NCBI RefSeq assembly: GCF_029277445.1
Contig: NZ_CP119566.1
Location: 3,164,001-3,228,000, forward strand
DNA from: Pararhizobium qamdonense
GTDB lineage: Bacteria > Pseudomonadota > Alphaproteobacteria > Rhizobiales > Rhizobiaceae
Length of the DNA: 64,000 nucleotides
Reading direction: 5' to 3'
Shown: in pieces, positions 17,771 to 26,881 of the stretch
How positions within the stretch are numbered: position 1 is the first letter of the stretch
Layout: every line of letters begins with the position of its first letter
Notes under the pieces: model-generated
Told to the model about the DNA's origin: nothing
The model's input: the letters and a program-made list of their open reading frames with translations, nothing else
Databases searched by the model: none
Position numbers and translations under genes: made by a program

Positions 17771-19342
17771 GTGGATATGATGAACCAGATCGATAAACCG
17801 GATTCCTTCGATACCGACGCATTGCGCAAGAAGATTTCGGAGATCCGCACCATCGCGCCCGGTGAAAAACGCGAGGACGAGCCGAAGCGTGAACTCAACC
17901 CGCTTGCGCGCAAGATCGCCGCACAGTTCCGCACCGATACCTATTCCCCCAATATGATCATCGGGCTGATGCGGCTGTTCGAGTTCACCGCGCTGTTTGC
18001 CATCGGCTATGCCATCCACATGCTCTATGTCGCACCGCCAAGCGACGAAATGCTCGGCTATTGCGGGCTGATCGCAGGTGGGGCCGCGCTGACCGTGATG
18101 TTCCTGCAGCTGTGCGACGGCTATCAGGTGCCAACGCTGCGTTCGGCTGGACGGGCCATCCCCCGGCTGATCGGCTGCTGGACGCTGGCATTTGCCTCCA
18201 TGACGCTGGTGCTGTTCCTGCTCAAGACCGGCGAGACGTTTTCGCGCCTGTCCTTCGGCGGCTGGTATGTGCTGGGCGCCGTCTTTCTGATCGCCGAGCG
18301 CGCCTTCATCGCCTTTTCCATCCGCCGCTGGGCCCGCAACGGCATCATGGAGCGCCGCGCCGTCATCGTCGGCGGCGGTCAGCCGGCCAAGGACCTGATC
18401 CGTTCGCTCGAACAGCAGACCGACAACGATATCCGCATCTGCGGTATTTTCGACGACCGCGACGAGCGCCGCTCGCCCGGCATCATCGCCGGCTATCCGA
18501 AGCTCGGCACCGTGGCCGAACTCGTCGATTTCGCCCGCCTCACCCGCATCGACATCCTAATCATCGCCCTGCCGCTCTCGGCGGAAAAGCGTATTCTCGA
18601 ATTGCTGCGCAAGCTGTGGATCCTGCCGGCCGACATCCGCCTTGCCGCCCATGCCAACAATCTGCGGTTTCGGCCGCGCAGCTATTCGCATGTCGGCCAG
18701 GTGCCGATGCTCGATATTTTCGATAAGCCGATCGCCGACTGGGATTCGGTCGCCAAGCGCATCTTCGACGTGTTCTTCAGCATCGTTGCCCTGGTGGTAC
18801 TCTGGCCGGTCTTCATCGGCGCCGCAATCGCCGTCAAGGTGAGCTCGCCTGGCCCGATCATCTTCAAGCAGAAGCGCCACGGCTTCAACAACGAGACGAT
18901 CGACGTCTACAAGTTCCGCTCGATGTACACCGATATGAGCGACCCGACCGCCCGCAATGCCGTCACCAAGGGCGATCCGCGCGTCACCCGCGTCGGCCGT
19001 TTCCTGCGCAAATCCTCGATCGACGAACTGCCGCAAATCTTCAACGTGCTGCGCGGCCAGCTCTCGCTGGTCGGCCCGCGTCCGCACGCAGTTCTTGCCC
19101 AGACCGCCGACCGCACCTATTCCGATGTCGTTGAAGGATATTTTGCCCGCCACCGGGTCAAGCCCGGCGTTACCGGCTGGGCGCAGATTAACGGCTGGCG
19201 CGGCGAGATCGACAATGACGAGAAGATCAAGTTCCGCACCGCCTTCGATCTCTACTATATCGAAAACTGGTCGCTGTGGCTGGACCTGAAGATCCTGTTC
19301 CTGACGCCGATCCGGCTGCTCAATACGGAAAATGCCTATTGA
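17771..19342 (+). CDS. Polyprenyl-phosphate hexose-1-phosphate transferase (priming enzyme)
   Basis: A 523-residue WcaJ/WbaP-type protein. About four to five N-terminal helices (residues 60-180) are followed by a CoA_binding_3-like domain (AVIVGGGQPAKDLIRSL). The C-terminal bacterial sugar transferase domain carries KRIFDVFFSIVALVVLWPVF, the SSPGPIIFKQKRHGFNNE motif, KFRSM, SIDELPQIFNVLRGQLSLVG and VKPGVTGWAQINGWRGE. It starts polysaccharide repeat synthesis by loading the first sugar phosphate on undecaprenyl phosphate. The start is GTG at 17771; ATG codons at 17777 and 17780 are alternatives. Confidence 0.95.
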   Translation: MDMMNQIDKPDSFDTDALRKKISEIRTIAPGEKREDEPKRELNPLARKIAAQFRTDTYSPNMIIGLMRLFEFTALFAIGYAIHMLYVAPPSDEMLGYCGLIAGGAALTVMFLQLCDGYQVPTLRSAGRAIPRLIGCWTLAFASMTLVLFLLKTGETFSRLSFGGWYVLGAVFLIAERAFIAFSIRRWARNGIMERRAVIVGGGQPAKDLIRSLEQQTDNDIRICGIFDDRDERRSPGIIAGYPKLGTVAELVDFARLTRIDILIIALPLSAEKRILELLRKLWILPADIRLAAHANNLRFRPRSYSHVGQVPMLDIFDKPIADWDSVAKRIFDVFFSIVALVVLWPVFIGAAIAVKVSSPGPIIFKQKRHGFNNETIDVYKFRSMYTDMSDPTARNAVTKGDPRVTRVGRFLRKSSIDELPQIFNVLRGQLSLVGPRPHAVLAQTADRTYSDVVEGYFARHRVKPGVTGWAQINGWRGEIDNDEKIKFRTAFDLYYIENWSLWLDLKILFLTPIRLLNTENAY

Positions 19343-20610
19343 GCACGCCAGCCGCCACGTCTACCGTGGGGTTTCGCCCGCAGCTGGCCGCCGTTGCCAT
19401 CCTCGGCTCGGCCATGGTGACCTTTGGCGTCTTCCTGTCTGGCTTCGTCATTGCCGAGCCCGCCCCTTACGAACTCTTCATGGTCGCGCTGATCGGCCTG
19501 TGGTTTCTGTTCGGACTGAAAATCTCGCGGTCCGTCGCGCCGCTTCTGGCTCTTCTCATCCTGTTCATGACCGGCGGCATTCTGTCGCTCACGGTCATGA
19601 GCGATCTGGCCACGGCGCCGATGTATATGGCGGTATCGGGCTTCCTCTGCCTCACCTCGGTCTTTTATGCCGCCATCATCGAAGCCCGTCATGAACGGCT
19701 GAAGCTGATCTTCGATGCCTGGGTGGCTGCCGGCGTCATCACCTCGCTGCTGGGTATTCTCGGCTATTTCGGCGCCATTCCGGGGGCTGCGAATTTCACC
19801 CTCTACGATCGTGCCAAGGGCGCGTTCCAGGATCCCAATGTCTTTGGCCCCTTCCTCGTCGCGCCGTCGCTCTATCTCATGTACCGGCTGTTGAGCGACC
19901 GGATCGCCACCGCGCCGCTCAAGGCCATCGCCATTTTAATCATGGCGCTCGGGCTGTTCCTCTCTTTCTCGCGCGCCGCCTGGGCGCTTTATCTGTTTTG
20001 CGCCTGCGCGCTCGTCCTCGTCATGCTGCTGAAGGAACGCACCGGCGCCTTCCGGCTGAAAATCCTGGTCCTGACACTCAGCGGCGCCTTGCTGATGGTC
20101 GTGGCGCTCGGTATTGCCCTGCAGATCCCGCAGGTCGCCGATCTGTTTTCCAGCCGCACCCAGCTGGTGCAGGAGTATGACGGCGGCCATCTCGGCCGTT
20201 TCGACCGCCACAAGATTGGCTTCCTGATGTCGATGGAAAAACCGCTCGGCATCGGGCCGATGGTGTTCAGCACGATGTTTCCCGAGGACGAGCACAATAT
20301 CTGGCTGAAATCGCTGACCTCCTACGGCTGGCTGGGTTTCATCTCCTATGTCACGCTGATCATCTGGACGGTATCGATGGGCTTCCGCTTCCTGCTGCTC
20401 GACCGCCCCTGGCAGCCCTATCTGATGATCGCCTGGATCGTGCTGATCGGTCATGCGGCGATCGGCAATGTCATCGATACCGATCACTGGCGGCATTTTT
20501 TCCTGCTGCTCGGCATCATCTGGGGGTGCGGCGCGCTCGAATACCGCCATCGCAACAGCCTCAAGCGGGCGCAATTGCGCCGCACGGCCGCAGCGCCAAC
20601 CCTGCGTTAA
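19339..20610 (+). CDS. Wzy/O-antigen-ligase-like membrane protein
   Basis: A protein of about 423 residues with roughly ten to twelve membrane helices, a large loop before the last helices (residues about 240-310) and the segments AKGAFQDPNVFGPFLVAPSLY and LFLSFSRAAWALYLF typical of the Wzy/WaaL superfamily. It probably polymerises lipid-linked repeats in the periplasm. No ATG fits; the best start is the TTG at 19339, which overlaps the stop of the priming-enzyme gene (TTGA), implying translational coupling. A GTG further upstream inside that gene is less likely. Confidence 0.82.
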   Translation: MSTPAATSTVGFRPQLAAVAILGSAMVTFGVFLSGFVIAEPAPYELFMVALIGLWFLFGLKISRSVAPLLALLILFMTGGILSLTVMSDLATAPMYMAVSGFLCLTSVFYAAIIEARHERLKLIFDAWVAAGVITSLLGILGYFGAIPGAANFTLYDRAKGAFQDPNVFGPFLVAPSLYLMYRLLSDRIATAPLKAIAILIMALGLFLSFSRAAWALYLFCACALVLVMLLKERTGAFRLKILVLTLSGALLMVVALGIALQIPQVADLFSSRTQLVQEYDGGHLGRFDRHKIGFLMSMEKPLGIGPMVFSTMFPEDEHNIWLKSLTSYGWLGFISYVTLIIWTVSMGFRFLLLDRPWQPYLMIAWIVLIGHAAIGNVIDTDHWRHFFLLLGIIWGCGALEYRHRNSLKRAQLRRTAAAPTLR

Positions 20611-20675
20611 CGTCAATCCTGTACACAGACAGCAACGGATCGGCTCCATATCGGGACCGGCGGCGGATTGTCAGA

Positions 20676-21842
20676 ATGAATATCGACCCCTTCAACTCCG
20701 GCGTTGAAAACGGCCTTCGCATCCTTCAGGTGCTGGAGCCGAGCGGCGGCGGTTCAGGCCGCCATTTTCTCGATCTCTGCCGCGGCCTGAAGCAGCGCGG
20801 CCACCATGTCGAGGCTGTGTATTCGCCGCTGAGGGCTGAAGAGGCTTTCGTGCGCGAATTGAAATCGCTTGCCTTGCCTGCCGTGCACGCCGTTGCCATG
20901 AAGCGCTCGCCCGGACTATCGGATTTCGCCGCCCATCGCGCCTTGCGCCGCATCATCGGCGGCGGCATCCCCTTCGACATCGTGCACGGGCACAGCTCGA
21001 AGGCCGGCGCGCTGACGCGCCTTCGCCTACCCGGCGTCCATGCGCCGCGCGTTTACACCCCGCATGCCTTCCGCACGATGGACCCGACGCTTGGGCGAAC
21101 CGGACGGCTGATCTTTGCCACGATCGAAACCATCCTGGCCAAGCTGTTCACCGATCACCTGGTCTGCGTGTCCGACGATGAATATGCGCATGCGCTGTCG
21201 CTCGGCATGCCGGCGCGCAAACTCTCCGTCATCATCAACGGTGTTTCGCCGCCACCGCTCGACATGGCGCATACGGTGCGTGCGAGCTTCGGCATTGCGG
21301 CGGATGCCTTCGTCTTCGGCTTTGTCGGCCGGTTATCCTATCAAAAGGCGCCGGAGCGCCTGATCGAGGCCTTTCGCAACGCCGCCTCCAGACTGCCCGG
21401 CGCCGAGCTGATCATGGTCGGCTCCGGCGAACTCGAACAGGAGGTCCGCAAGGCCATCGCCGAAAGCGGCATGCAGAAACGCATCCGCCTGACCTCGGCC
21501 TTTACCGGCCCGCAGGCCGTTCCGGCGTTCAATGTCCTTGTGATGCCGAGCCGCTATGAAGCGATGTCCTATGTCATGTTGGAGGCTGCCGCGACGGGAA
21601 AGCCGATCGTTTCCACCGATGTCGGCGGCGCCTCGACCGCCATCGACAAGGATAAAAGCGGCTTGATCGTGCCCAATGACGGCGACAGCGCCAAGCTCGC
21701 CAATGCCATGGTGGAAAGTGCGGATCCCACCCGCTACCGCCAGCTGAGCGAGGCGGCACTGTCACGCATGGCGAACTTCTCGATGGGGCAGATGATCGAC
21801 AAGACCGAAGCCGTCTACCGCGGGCTCGCCGCAGCAAGATAG
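20676..21842 (+). CDS. GT4-family glycosyltransferase (second)
   Basis: A 388-residue GT-B enzyme starting at MNIDPFNSGVENGLRILQVLEP. The acceptor domain has GGGSGRHFLDLCRGLKQRGH and FDIVHGHSSKAGALTRL; the donor domain has FGFVGRLSYQKAPERLIEAF, ELIMVGSGELEQEV and the EX7E motif VMPSRYEAMSYVMLEAAATGKPIVS. It is the last gene of the polysaccharide operon. It resembles the glycosyltransferase at 16547, suggesting two paralogous transfer steps. No T-tract terminator follows, only a GC-rich palindrome near 21850. Confidence 0.92.
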   Translation: MNIDPFNSGVENGLRILQVLEPSGGGSGRHFLDLCRGLKQRGHHVEAVYSPLRAEEAFVRELKSLALPAVHAVAMKRSPGLSDFAAHRALRRIIGGGIPFDIVHGHSSKAGALTRLRLPGVHAPRVYTPHAFRTMDPTLGRTGRLIFATIETILAKLFTDHLVCVSDDEYAHALSLGMPARKLSVIINGVSPPPLDMAHTVRASFGIAADAFVFGFVGRLSYQKAPERLIEAFRNAASRLPGAELIMVGSGELEQEVRKAIAESGMQKRIRLTSAFTGPQAVPAFNVLVMPSRYEAMSYVMLEAAATGKPIVSTDVGGASTAIDKDKSGLIVPNDGDSAKLANAMVESADPTRYRQLSEAALSRMANFSMGQMIDKTEAVYRGLAAAR

Positions 21843-21959
21843 GCGGTTACCCCGCGCGGGGCGGCACGCGATCTGGCACCGGCGCGATACCTTGCGCGGA
21901 TCACAAACGCTGAAACCCGAAATGCAGGAATGGGGTCAGAGGCGCAGTCGTTGACGTAG

Positions 21960-22631
21960 CTATCCCTGCGCGCACCAGCCTGCCTTGCCGCCGGAGGGAT
22001 GGGCGAGCCCTTCGGACACCAGGATATCGCCGATCGAACGTCCCTGCCCGATGGTCACCTTGGCATTCTGGCCGGAGATGCCGGCCAATTGCACCTCACC
22101 GGCATTGAGAATTTCCCACAGCCGTTTCTTCGCCAGGGAGCCGAGCTTGCGCTCGCCGTCACATTTGGCCTGTTTGATTCTGGGCGCCTGGATATCGGCG
22201 ATCTGGATCTTTTTGCGTCCATACCAGAACGTGCCGCCATCGACGACGCAGTTTTCCAGCGTTTCGGTGCAGAAGTAAAAAGCCCCAGGCTTGCGGGCTG
22301 CTGCCGGCTCATCCACGGTCTTCAATGCGCTGACATCGACGGCCGGCTGCTCAACGGGCCGCACCGAAGGCATCGCCAGCGCAGGCCTGACCGAGTGTTG
22401 TGGTGTCTCTGCACGTCTTTCAGGGGCAGACCGTTTTTCCACTGCCGGCTGTTTGCCGATGGACGCGGTGTAGAACGGAGCAGTTATCGGTAATATCTGC
22501 GCCCGGTGCTCATAGCCAAGCACCGCACCCACCGACAACACGCCGGCCAGATACCACGGCCACATGCTTGTCCTGGCCTGCTTGCGGCTCGTGCGCCGCT
22601 TCTGACCTTTCCTGACCGCCGTCTTCGCCAT
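21960..22631 (-). CDS. Membrane-anchored SNase-like protein with altered active site
   Basis: A 223-residue protein: a basic N-terminus, one membrane helix (WPWYLAGVLSVGAVLGY, residues about 24-40), a Pro/Ala-rich linker, then a thermonuclease-like OB fold (residues about 118-223). The family turn is present as VVDGGTFWYGRKKIQIADIQAPR. Against staphylococcal nuclease (R35, D40, E43), the aligned residues read Q, Q and R, so nuclease activity is doubtful. A Cys pair in FYFCTETLENC may form a disulfide outside the cytoplasm. The start ATG at 22631 has an AGGGGA site. A role in nucleic-acid or ligand binding is only a guess. Confidence 0.75.
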   Translation of the reverse strand: MAKTAVRKGQKRRTSRKQARTSMWPWYLAGVLSVGAVLGYEHRAQILPITAPFYTASIGKQPAVEKRSAPERRAETPQHSVRPALAMPSVRPVEQPAVDVSALKTVDEPAAARKPGAFYFCTETLENCVVDGGTFWYGRKKIQIADIQAPRIKQAKCDGERKLGSLAKKRLWEILNAGEVQLAGISGQNAKVTIGQGRSIGDILVSEGLAHPSGGKAGWCAQG

Positions 22632-22797
22632 CACCCAAATCCCCTTTTCGCCCGCGCATTATCGCGGCAAGGGATTGCCGAAAACTTTAAGCATCGGGAA
22701 AATCTGCGGCCTGGCACGCCCCTTTGCCGCAATTTCCCCAACCACAAAAAACCTCCCCGCTTTTTCCGGCGATTTACCGCATTTTCCAAAATCAGCA

Positions 22798-22825
22798 CTT
22801 GCGCGCCAAGTCCCGATTATATACG
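22798..22825 (+). promoter_or_regulatory. Possible promoter of tRNA-Pro
   Basis: CTTGCG (22798-22803), 16 bases, then TATACG (22820-22825), 13 bases before the mature tRNA 5' end. It resembles the rhizobial CTTGAC-N17-CTATAT pattern but with an imperfect -35 box. Confidence 0.4.
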
Positions 22826-22838
22826 CCTCTTTTCGGTT

Positions 22839-22915
<77 letters not shown>

Positions 22916-23090
22916 TTTTTCTCCTTGATATTCCCAGCTCAGCACCTGTCACCTTTTCTTTTCTACCGGAAGAAAAAGCGTGGATGGGCCCTGCGGCAGC
23001 CGAAACTGCCGTAAAAATTCCACTCCGCCATTCCACTCTGCGATAGTCTGCAATCCGCTACGCAACGCGCCGCAGATCGCAGCACCTTGG

Positions 23091-24389
23091 CTATACGATG
23101 AAGAAATCGGCGTTGGTCATCGTAAGGTCATGGCCGACCGTGGCAAATTGAACGGCTGCTGCGGCACCTGTGCCGTCCTTATCGTAACTGACGGCGCCGG
23201 TTGTCGAATCGTAGATGATCCGGTCGGACGCGTCGGCAGCTGCGGAACCGATATGAAAGGCGGCGGCGGCAAGCTTGCCGGTGACGCTGAGGGCCGTGAA
23301 TACCGCGTTTTCAAGCCGTATGGTGTCGTTTGCCACGGAGAAGTCGGTAATCGCGTCGATATTTGCCGATCCAAGCCGGCTGTTGAAGAAAAACGTATCG
23401 TTGCCGGTTCCGCCGCGCAAGACATCGTTTCCAAGGCCGCCACCGATCAAATCGTTGCCCGCGCCGCCCGACAGGTCGTTGGCATGGTTGCCGCCAAAGA
23501 TCTGATCGTTGAACTTGGTTCCGATGACATTCGGTATGTTCTTCACTGTGTCGGTATTTCCAAACCCGTCCTTGGCGGTATCGGCTGCCAGGCCGCCCTG
23601 CTTTCCATTGCCAAGCAGATTGACGGTGACGCCGCGCGTGCCGCCGCTAGCAGCATCGCGGCTGTAATCGACGGTATCCGAGCCGGAATTGCCATTCAGG
23701 TTGTCATTGCCCCGGCCGCCGATCAGCGTGTCGGCACCGCCGCCGCCCTTGATCGTATCGTTGCCAGCGCCACCATTCAGGACATTGGCACCGCCATTGC
23801 CGGTCAACTTGTCGGCCCCCGACCCACCGGTGATATTCTCGATATTGCGGATCGTGTCTTCAGCGATCCCGCCGACCGTGACCGTTGTATTGGCCGCGCC
23901 CTTGAGGGTAACAACGACGGACCCGGTCTTGTCGGTATAGAGCGCCGTGTCGATGCCCGCACCGCCGTCAAGCACATCCTTGCCGCCAGCGCCCTTGAGG
24001 ATATCGTTGCCGCCGAAACCGGAAAGAACGTCGGCGAGCGGCGTCCCGTTCAGCGTGTCGTCACCGTTCAAGGCAAGGCTCAGGAGCCCTTGCGTGTTGT
24101 TTTGCGACGCGTACTGGTGAACGTCGGTGGCGGCAATGTTCAGCCCTGTCACCAGCAGCGCGGTGCTGCCGTTGACCACATATCGCACCGACGAAACAGT
24201 GCCGCCGGTCGGCACGTCAGACGCATCAAAGGTGAAGCCGCTGCCCTTGAACAGCGTGTAATTCTTCGCATTGTCGAAATATTTCGCCGATACCGGCGAG
24301 ACCGCCGATAGATCGTAGTCGTACAGGCCATCAACCTGCAGCATGTCGAATTTAATTGGAAATGCAGTCCCACCACTGACAACGGCCAT
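23091..24389 (-). CDS. Secreted RTX calcium-binding protein (A)
   Basis: A 432-residue acidic, Gly/Asp-rich protein. Residues 1-100 form a non-RTX N-terminal module with the motif FKGSGFTFD, then PTGGTVSS, then ALLVTGLNIAA (about residues 46-87). Residues about 105-350 carry many GGxGxDxL nonapeptides in blocks (GGAGNDTIKGGGGADTLIGG). The C-terminal region (NIDAITDFSVANDTIRLENAVF to TNADFFIV) is the usual type I secretion C-terminus ending in hydrophobic residues. It has no Sec signal, so ABC-type (TolC-dependent) export is expected; no transporter gene is nearby. The start ATG at 24389 has GGAGGG upstream; an upstream in-frame ATG (24428) has none. Confidence 0.9.
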   Translation of the reverse strand: MAVVSGGTAFPIKFDMLQVDGLYDYDLSAVSPVSAKYFDNAKNYTLFKGSGFTFDASDVPTGGTVSSVRYVVNGSTALLVTGLNIAATDVHQYASQNNTQGLLSLALNGDDTLNGTPLADVLSGFGGNDILKGAGGKDVLDGGAGIDTALYTDKTGSVVVTLKGAANTTVTVGGIAEDTIRNIENITGGSGADKLTGNGGANVLNGGAGNDTIKGGGGADTLIGGRGNDNLNGNSGSDTVDYSRDAASGGTRGVTVNLLGNGKQGGLAADTAKDGFGNTDTVKNIPNVIGTKFNDQIFGGNHANDLSGGAGNDLIGGGLGNDVLRGGTGNDTFFFNSRLGSANIDAITDFSVANDTIRLENAVFTALSVTGKLAAAAFHIGSAAADASDRIIYDSTTGAVSYDKDGTGAAAAVQFATVGHDLTMTNADFFIV

Positions 24390-24521
24390 CTCACCCTCCA
24401 CAGCCAAGCCTATATATGAGTAATTCATAATATACAGGGAATTGCCGATCGGTCGACCTGAAGACGTGCTGATAGCTCTAAGTGTTTATTCTGCGTTGTA
24501 TGGGAGACTGGCCATCTGCCT

Positions 24522-24797
24522 TCAATGAACCGAAATATCCGTCTCCGGCTCTTCCAGGAACGATTCGATCCCGTCGCGTTCGACGGTGGCCAAAAACTCC
24601 TCGAAGGCTTCCTTGTCGGTGGCGAAGGGCTCTTCCCAGACGGTCAGGCCTTCGTCCTGATCGATCACTTCCATCGTCCAGCCGCCGGTGCTGCCTTCCG
24701 TGCGGAAGATATCGACCAGCACGGTGATGTCGTCTTCGGTGAATTCGCCGGAAAAATCGGAATGTTCGAGCTTTTGCTTCTTCGTCATGGTCATCAT
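24522..24797 (-). CDS. Conserved small acidic protein, function unknown
   Basis: A 91-residue soluble acidic protein (MTKKQKLEHSDFSGEFTED to FLEEPETDISVH). I do not recognise a named domain. Composition and codon use look like a real gene, and several start codons are clustered (24797, 24794, 24788). It shares orientation with the RTX gene but lies 132 bases upstream of it. The predicted fold is mixed alpha/beta with a helix in DKEAFEEFLATVERDGIESFL. Confidence 0.65.
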   Translation of the reverse strand: MMTMTKKQKLEHSDFSGEFTEDDITVLVDIFRTEGSTGGWTMEVIDQDEGLTVWEEPFATDKEAFEEFLATVERDGIESFLEEPETDISVH

Positions 24798-24875
24798 GCC
24801 TGTTTCGCGTTGGTGACACTGTATAATTCCTCAACCCGGTTCCGGTTCAAAGAAAGTTTCAGCATCGTTGAACTG

Positions 24876-25289
24876 CTACAGCGGCTCCTGCACATCCTGT
24901 TTGGCTGCATCCTGTTTGGCCGCATGCTGATTGGCCGCATCCTGTTTGGAACGGGGCGAGGCCGTCGCCATCAAGCGGCCCCGGGAGCGTTCGCGGGTGG
25001 CGATGCCTTCGAGCCGCTTGGCGGCTTCCTTGATTTCAAGCGGCGAAAACAGACAGCGGTACTGCGCGCTCGTCATTGCCGCCTCCATCGAAAGTTCGGT
25101 TTTCTTTGCCTCGATCAGCCGTTCCAGGCCGGTGGTGCCGGGCTTGAACACGAGTTCCCTGGCAGCCTCGACGCCGCCCTTGAGGATGACCAGGCGGCGA
25201 AACAGCACGGGCCGGAAGCCGATGCGGGCGCAGTGATCGTAGAGCGCCAGCATCTCGCCGTGAAATTTCGCCTGCAGGGTCCTGTTCAT
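24876..25289 (-). CDS. Hypothetical protein with pentapeptide-repeat tail
   Basis: A 137-residue basic protein (start MNRTLQAKFHGEM with GAGAGA upstream; an alternative ATG lies at 25310). The core looks helical: HGEMLALYDHCARIGFRPVLFRRLVILKGGVEAARELV and SPLEIKEAAKRLEGIATRER. The C-terminus is made of short repeats [K/N]Q[D/H]AA encoded by a 15-bp tandem repeat. No family is recognised. The tail is probably disordered and length-variable. Confidence 0.6.
   Translation of the reverse strand: MNRTLQAKFHGEMLALYDHCARIGFRPVLFRRLVILKGGVEAARELVFKPGTTGLERLIEAKKTELSMEAAMTSAQYRCLFSPLEIKEAAKRLEGIATRERSRGRLMATASPRSKQDAANQHAAKQDAAKQDVQEPL
24892..24951. repeat. Four tandem 15-bp units in a coding tail
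   Basis: Units begin at 24892, 24907, 24922 and 24937, with consensus GCATCCTGTTTGGCC. Units 2 and 4 match closely; unit 3 has two changes (GCATGCTGATTGGCC). They encode the five-residue repeats at the C-terminus of the gene at 24876-25289, so unit-number changes would keep frame. Confidence 0.8.
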
Positions 25290-25402
25290 CCTGTTCTCTC
25301 TCAATCGCATGCCGGGGAGACGATAGCCGGTTGCACCGGAACCAAGCTACCCGACTGAGGGCAAGGCCAAAAGACCTCCCTATGCAGTATCTTGGTGATG
25401 CC

Positions 25403-25648
25403 TCAGTCCTGAACCGCAATCTCCGCTTCGGCGGCTGCCGCCAGAAACGCTTTTCGCGCGTCTTCTGCCGGGCGCTTGCCTTCGACGACCTCGGCGCAGA
25501 TCCCCAGTGCCCGGTCGAGCGCCGGTGCATCCTCCAGCGGCCAATCCTCGATCATCGCCCAGGAAGCCTCCGTGGTATTGGAGATGGTCACGTATCTGCC
25601 CGGCCCTTCCAGGGCAAGCGTCACGCTTTTCGTCCAGGGCTTTTCCAT
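25403..25648 (-). CDS. DUF982 domain protein
   Basis: An 81-residue protein starting MEKPWTKSVTLALEGPGRYV. The pattern (opposed strands, then TTEASWAMIEDWP, a central helix and a C-terminal helix EDARKAFLAAAAEAEI) matches DUF982, a small domain found mostly in multiple copies in rhizobia. Function is unknown. A longer in-frame reading extends upstream to 25876, into the merR gene, but lacks a supported start; the ATG at 25648 has AAGGCGAGA upstream. Confidence 0.8.
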   Translation of the reverse strand: MEKPWTKSVTLALEGPGRYVTISNTTEASWAMIEDWPLEDAPALDRALGICAEVVEGKRPAEDARKAFLAAAAEAEIAVQD

Positions 25649-25754
25649 CGTCTCGCCTTGCTCACAAATTCGGTCGGGGTTCCTACCATGAACGGCAGGG
25701 CGGCACGAGAGGAAAGCGGCGGCGCAAAGGGCAGGCCGCTGCGGTGAGGCGGGC

Positions 25755-26288
25755 TCAGCGCACCTGGTCAAGCAGGCGCTTGCATTCGAGCAGATCATAG
25801 AGCGCTTCCTGCAAAAGCGCCCTGTCCTCCTTGCCGACAGATGTCTTTCCGACGGAGATCTCCGGCGTTTCGTCATTGCCGCCCACGAAGGAGAAGAAGC
25901 GGCGGCTGGCCGGTGCCTTGGCGCGGCCGACGATCTGATCTTCTTCGGGATTGCCGAGTTTCGGCTGCACCTGCTCTTCGATATTGGCCGCCGCCAGCGC
26001 TTCGACCGTTGCCAGGTCGCCGCTGGCGATGGCTGCGACGAACTTGTTGCCGTTCATCTTCAACAGCTTCTGCACGCCCTTGATCGTATAGCCGTGATCG
26101 TAAAGCAGATGGCGTATGCCCTTGAGCAGATCGACGTCTTCCGGCCGGTAATAGCGGCGGCCGCCGCCGCGTTTCATCGGCTTGATCTGCAGGAAGCGCG
26201 TCTCCCAGAACCGCAGCACATGCTGCGGCAGGTCGAGATCGTCGGCCACCTCACTGATGGTGCGAAATGCATCCGGGCTCTTGTCCAT
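25755..26288 (-). CDS. MerR-family transcriptional regulator
   Basis: A 177-residue regulator starting [10 protein letters not shown], with GGGGGAAG upstream. The N-terminal MerR winged helix is clear: [25 protein letters not shown], then [37 protein letters not shown]-terminal coiled helix ends [15 protein letters not shown]. No metal-binding Cys pattern exists. It is the usual neighbour downstream of ihfA in alphaproteobacteria; its target is unknown. Confidence 0.92.
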   Translation of the reverse strand: MDKSPDAFRTISEVADDLDLPQHVLRFWETRFLQIKPMKRGGGRRYYRPEDVDLLKGIRHLLYDHGYTIKGVQKLLKMNGNKFVAAIASGDLATVEALAAANIEEQVQPKLGNPEEDQIVGRAKAPASRRFFSFVGGNDETPEISVGKTSVGKEDRALLQEALYDLLECKRLLDQVR

Positions 26289-26448
26289 GTCTTCCCCCAT
26301 TCCGCATCGTGCGATCGATCATGCAAATCCGGCTCGCGGCCTTGCACCCCGAGTCTAAACTGCCGTCGCTGCGGATGATTACACGAATCATGCGCATTTC
26401 AACGGCTTAAGGACGTGTTTTCAACCACTTTAATGATGGAGGATGAAA

Positions 26449-26787
26449 TTAGAGCGCCGGGGATTGCGGTTTCAACTTGGCCTTGCGCTGCAGATGCGCC
26501 TTGAGCACGCGCTGTTTCAGCACGTTGGATGCCTTGAACGTCATGACGCGGCGCGGGGAAATCGGCACTTCCTCGCCGGTTTTCGGGTTTCGCCCGATGC
26601 GCTCGTTCTTGTCGCGAACCTGGAACGTCGCGAAGGAGGAAAGCTTGACGCTCTCGCCGCGCACGATGGCGTTACAGATTTCATCGATCACGGTCTCCAC
26701 CAGTTCGGCCGATTCCGTTCGCGAAAGACCGACCTTGCGAAAAACCGATTCGGCCAGGTCTGCTCGTGTTACCGTTTTTCCGCTCAT
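26449..26787 (-). CDS. ihfA: Integration host factor subunit alpha
   Basis: A 112-residue HU/IHF-family protein. Visible are [19 protein letters not shown], the dimer core [31 protein letters not shown], and the DNA-intercalating arm [26 protein letters not shown]. The IHF-alpha type is supported by its place in the plsX-fabH-ihfA-merR order. It bends DNA as a heterodimer with IhfB. The start ATG follows GGGGGAAG. The C-terminal basic tail ([15 protein letters not shown]) is longer than in E. coli. Confidence 0.95.
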   Translation of the reverse strand: MSGKTVTRADLAESVFRKVGLSRTESAELVETVIDEICNAIVRGESVKLSSFATFQVRDKNERIGRNPKTGEEVPISPRRVMTFKASNVLKQRVLKAHLQRKAKLKPQSPAL

Positions 26788-26881
26788 CTTCCCCCACCGA
26801 TTTTCTTGTAATATCGATTAGCCCGGAAAGAGTATTGCCCTTGTCCATTCCGGTCAAGCGTCTGCACCATATCACATTTTT

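Noticed and set aside
23091..24389. A type I secretion operon around RTX protein A
   Set aside because: No ABC transporter, membrane-fusion or TolC gene lies on either side of either RTX gene in the window.
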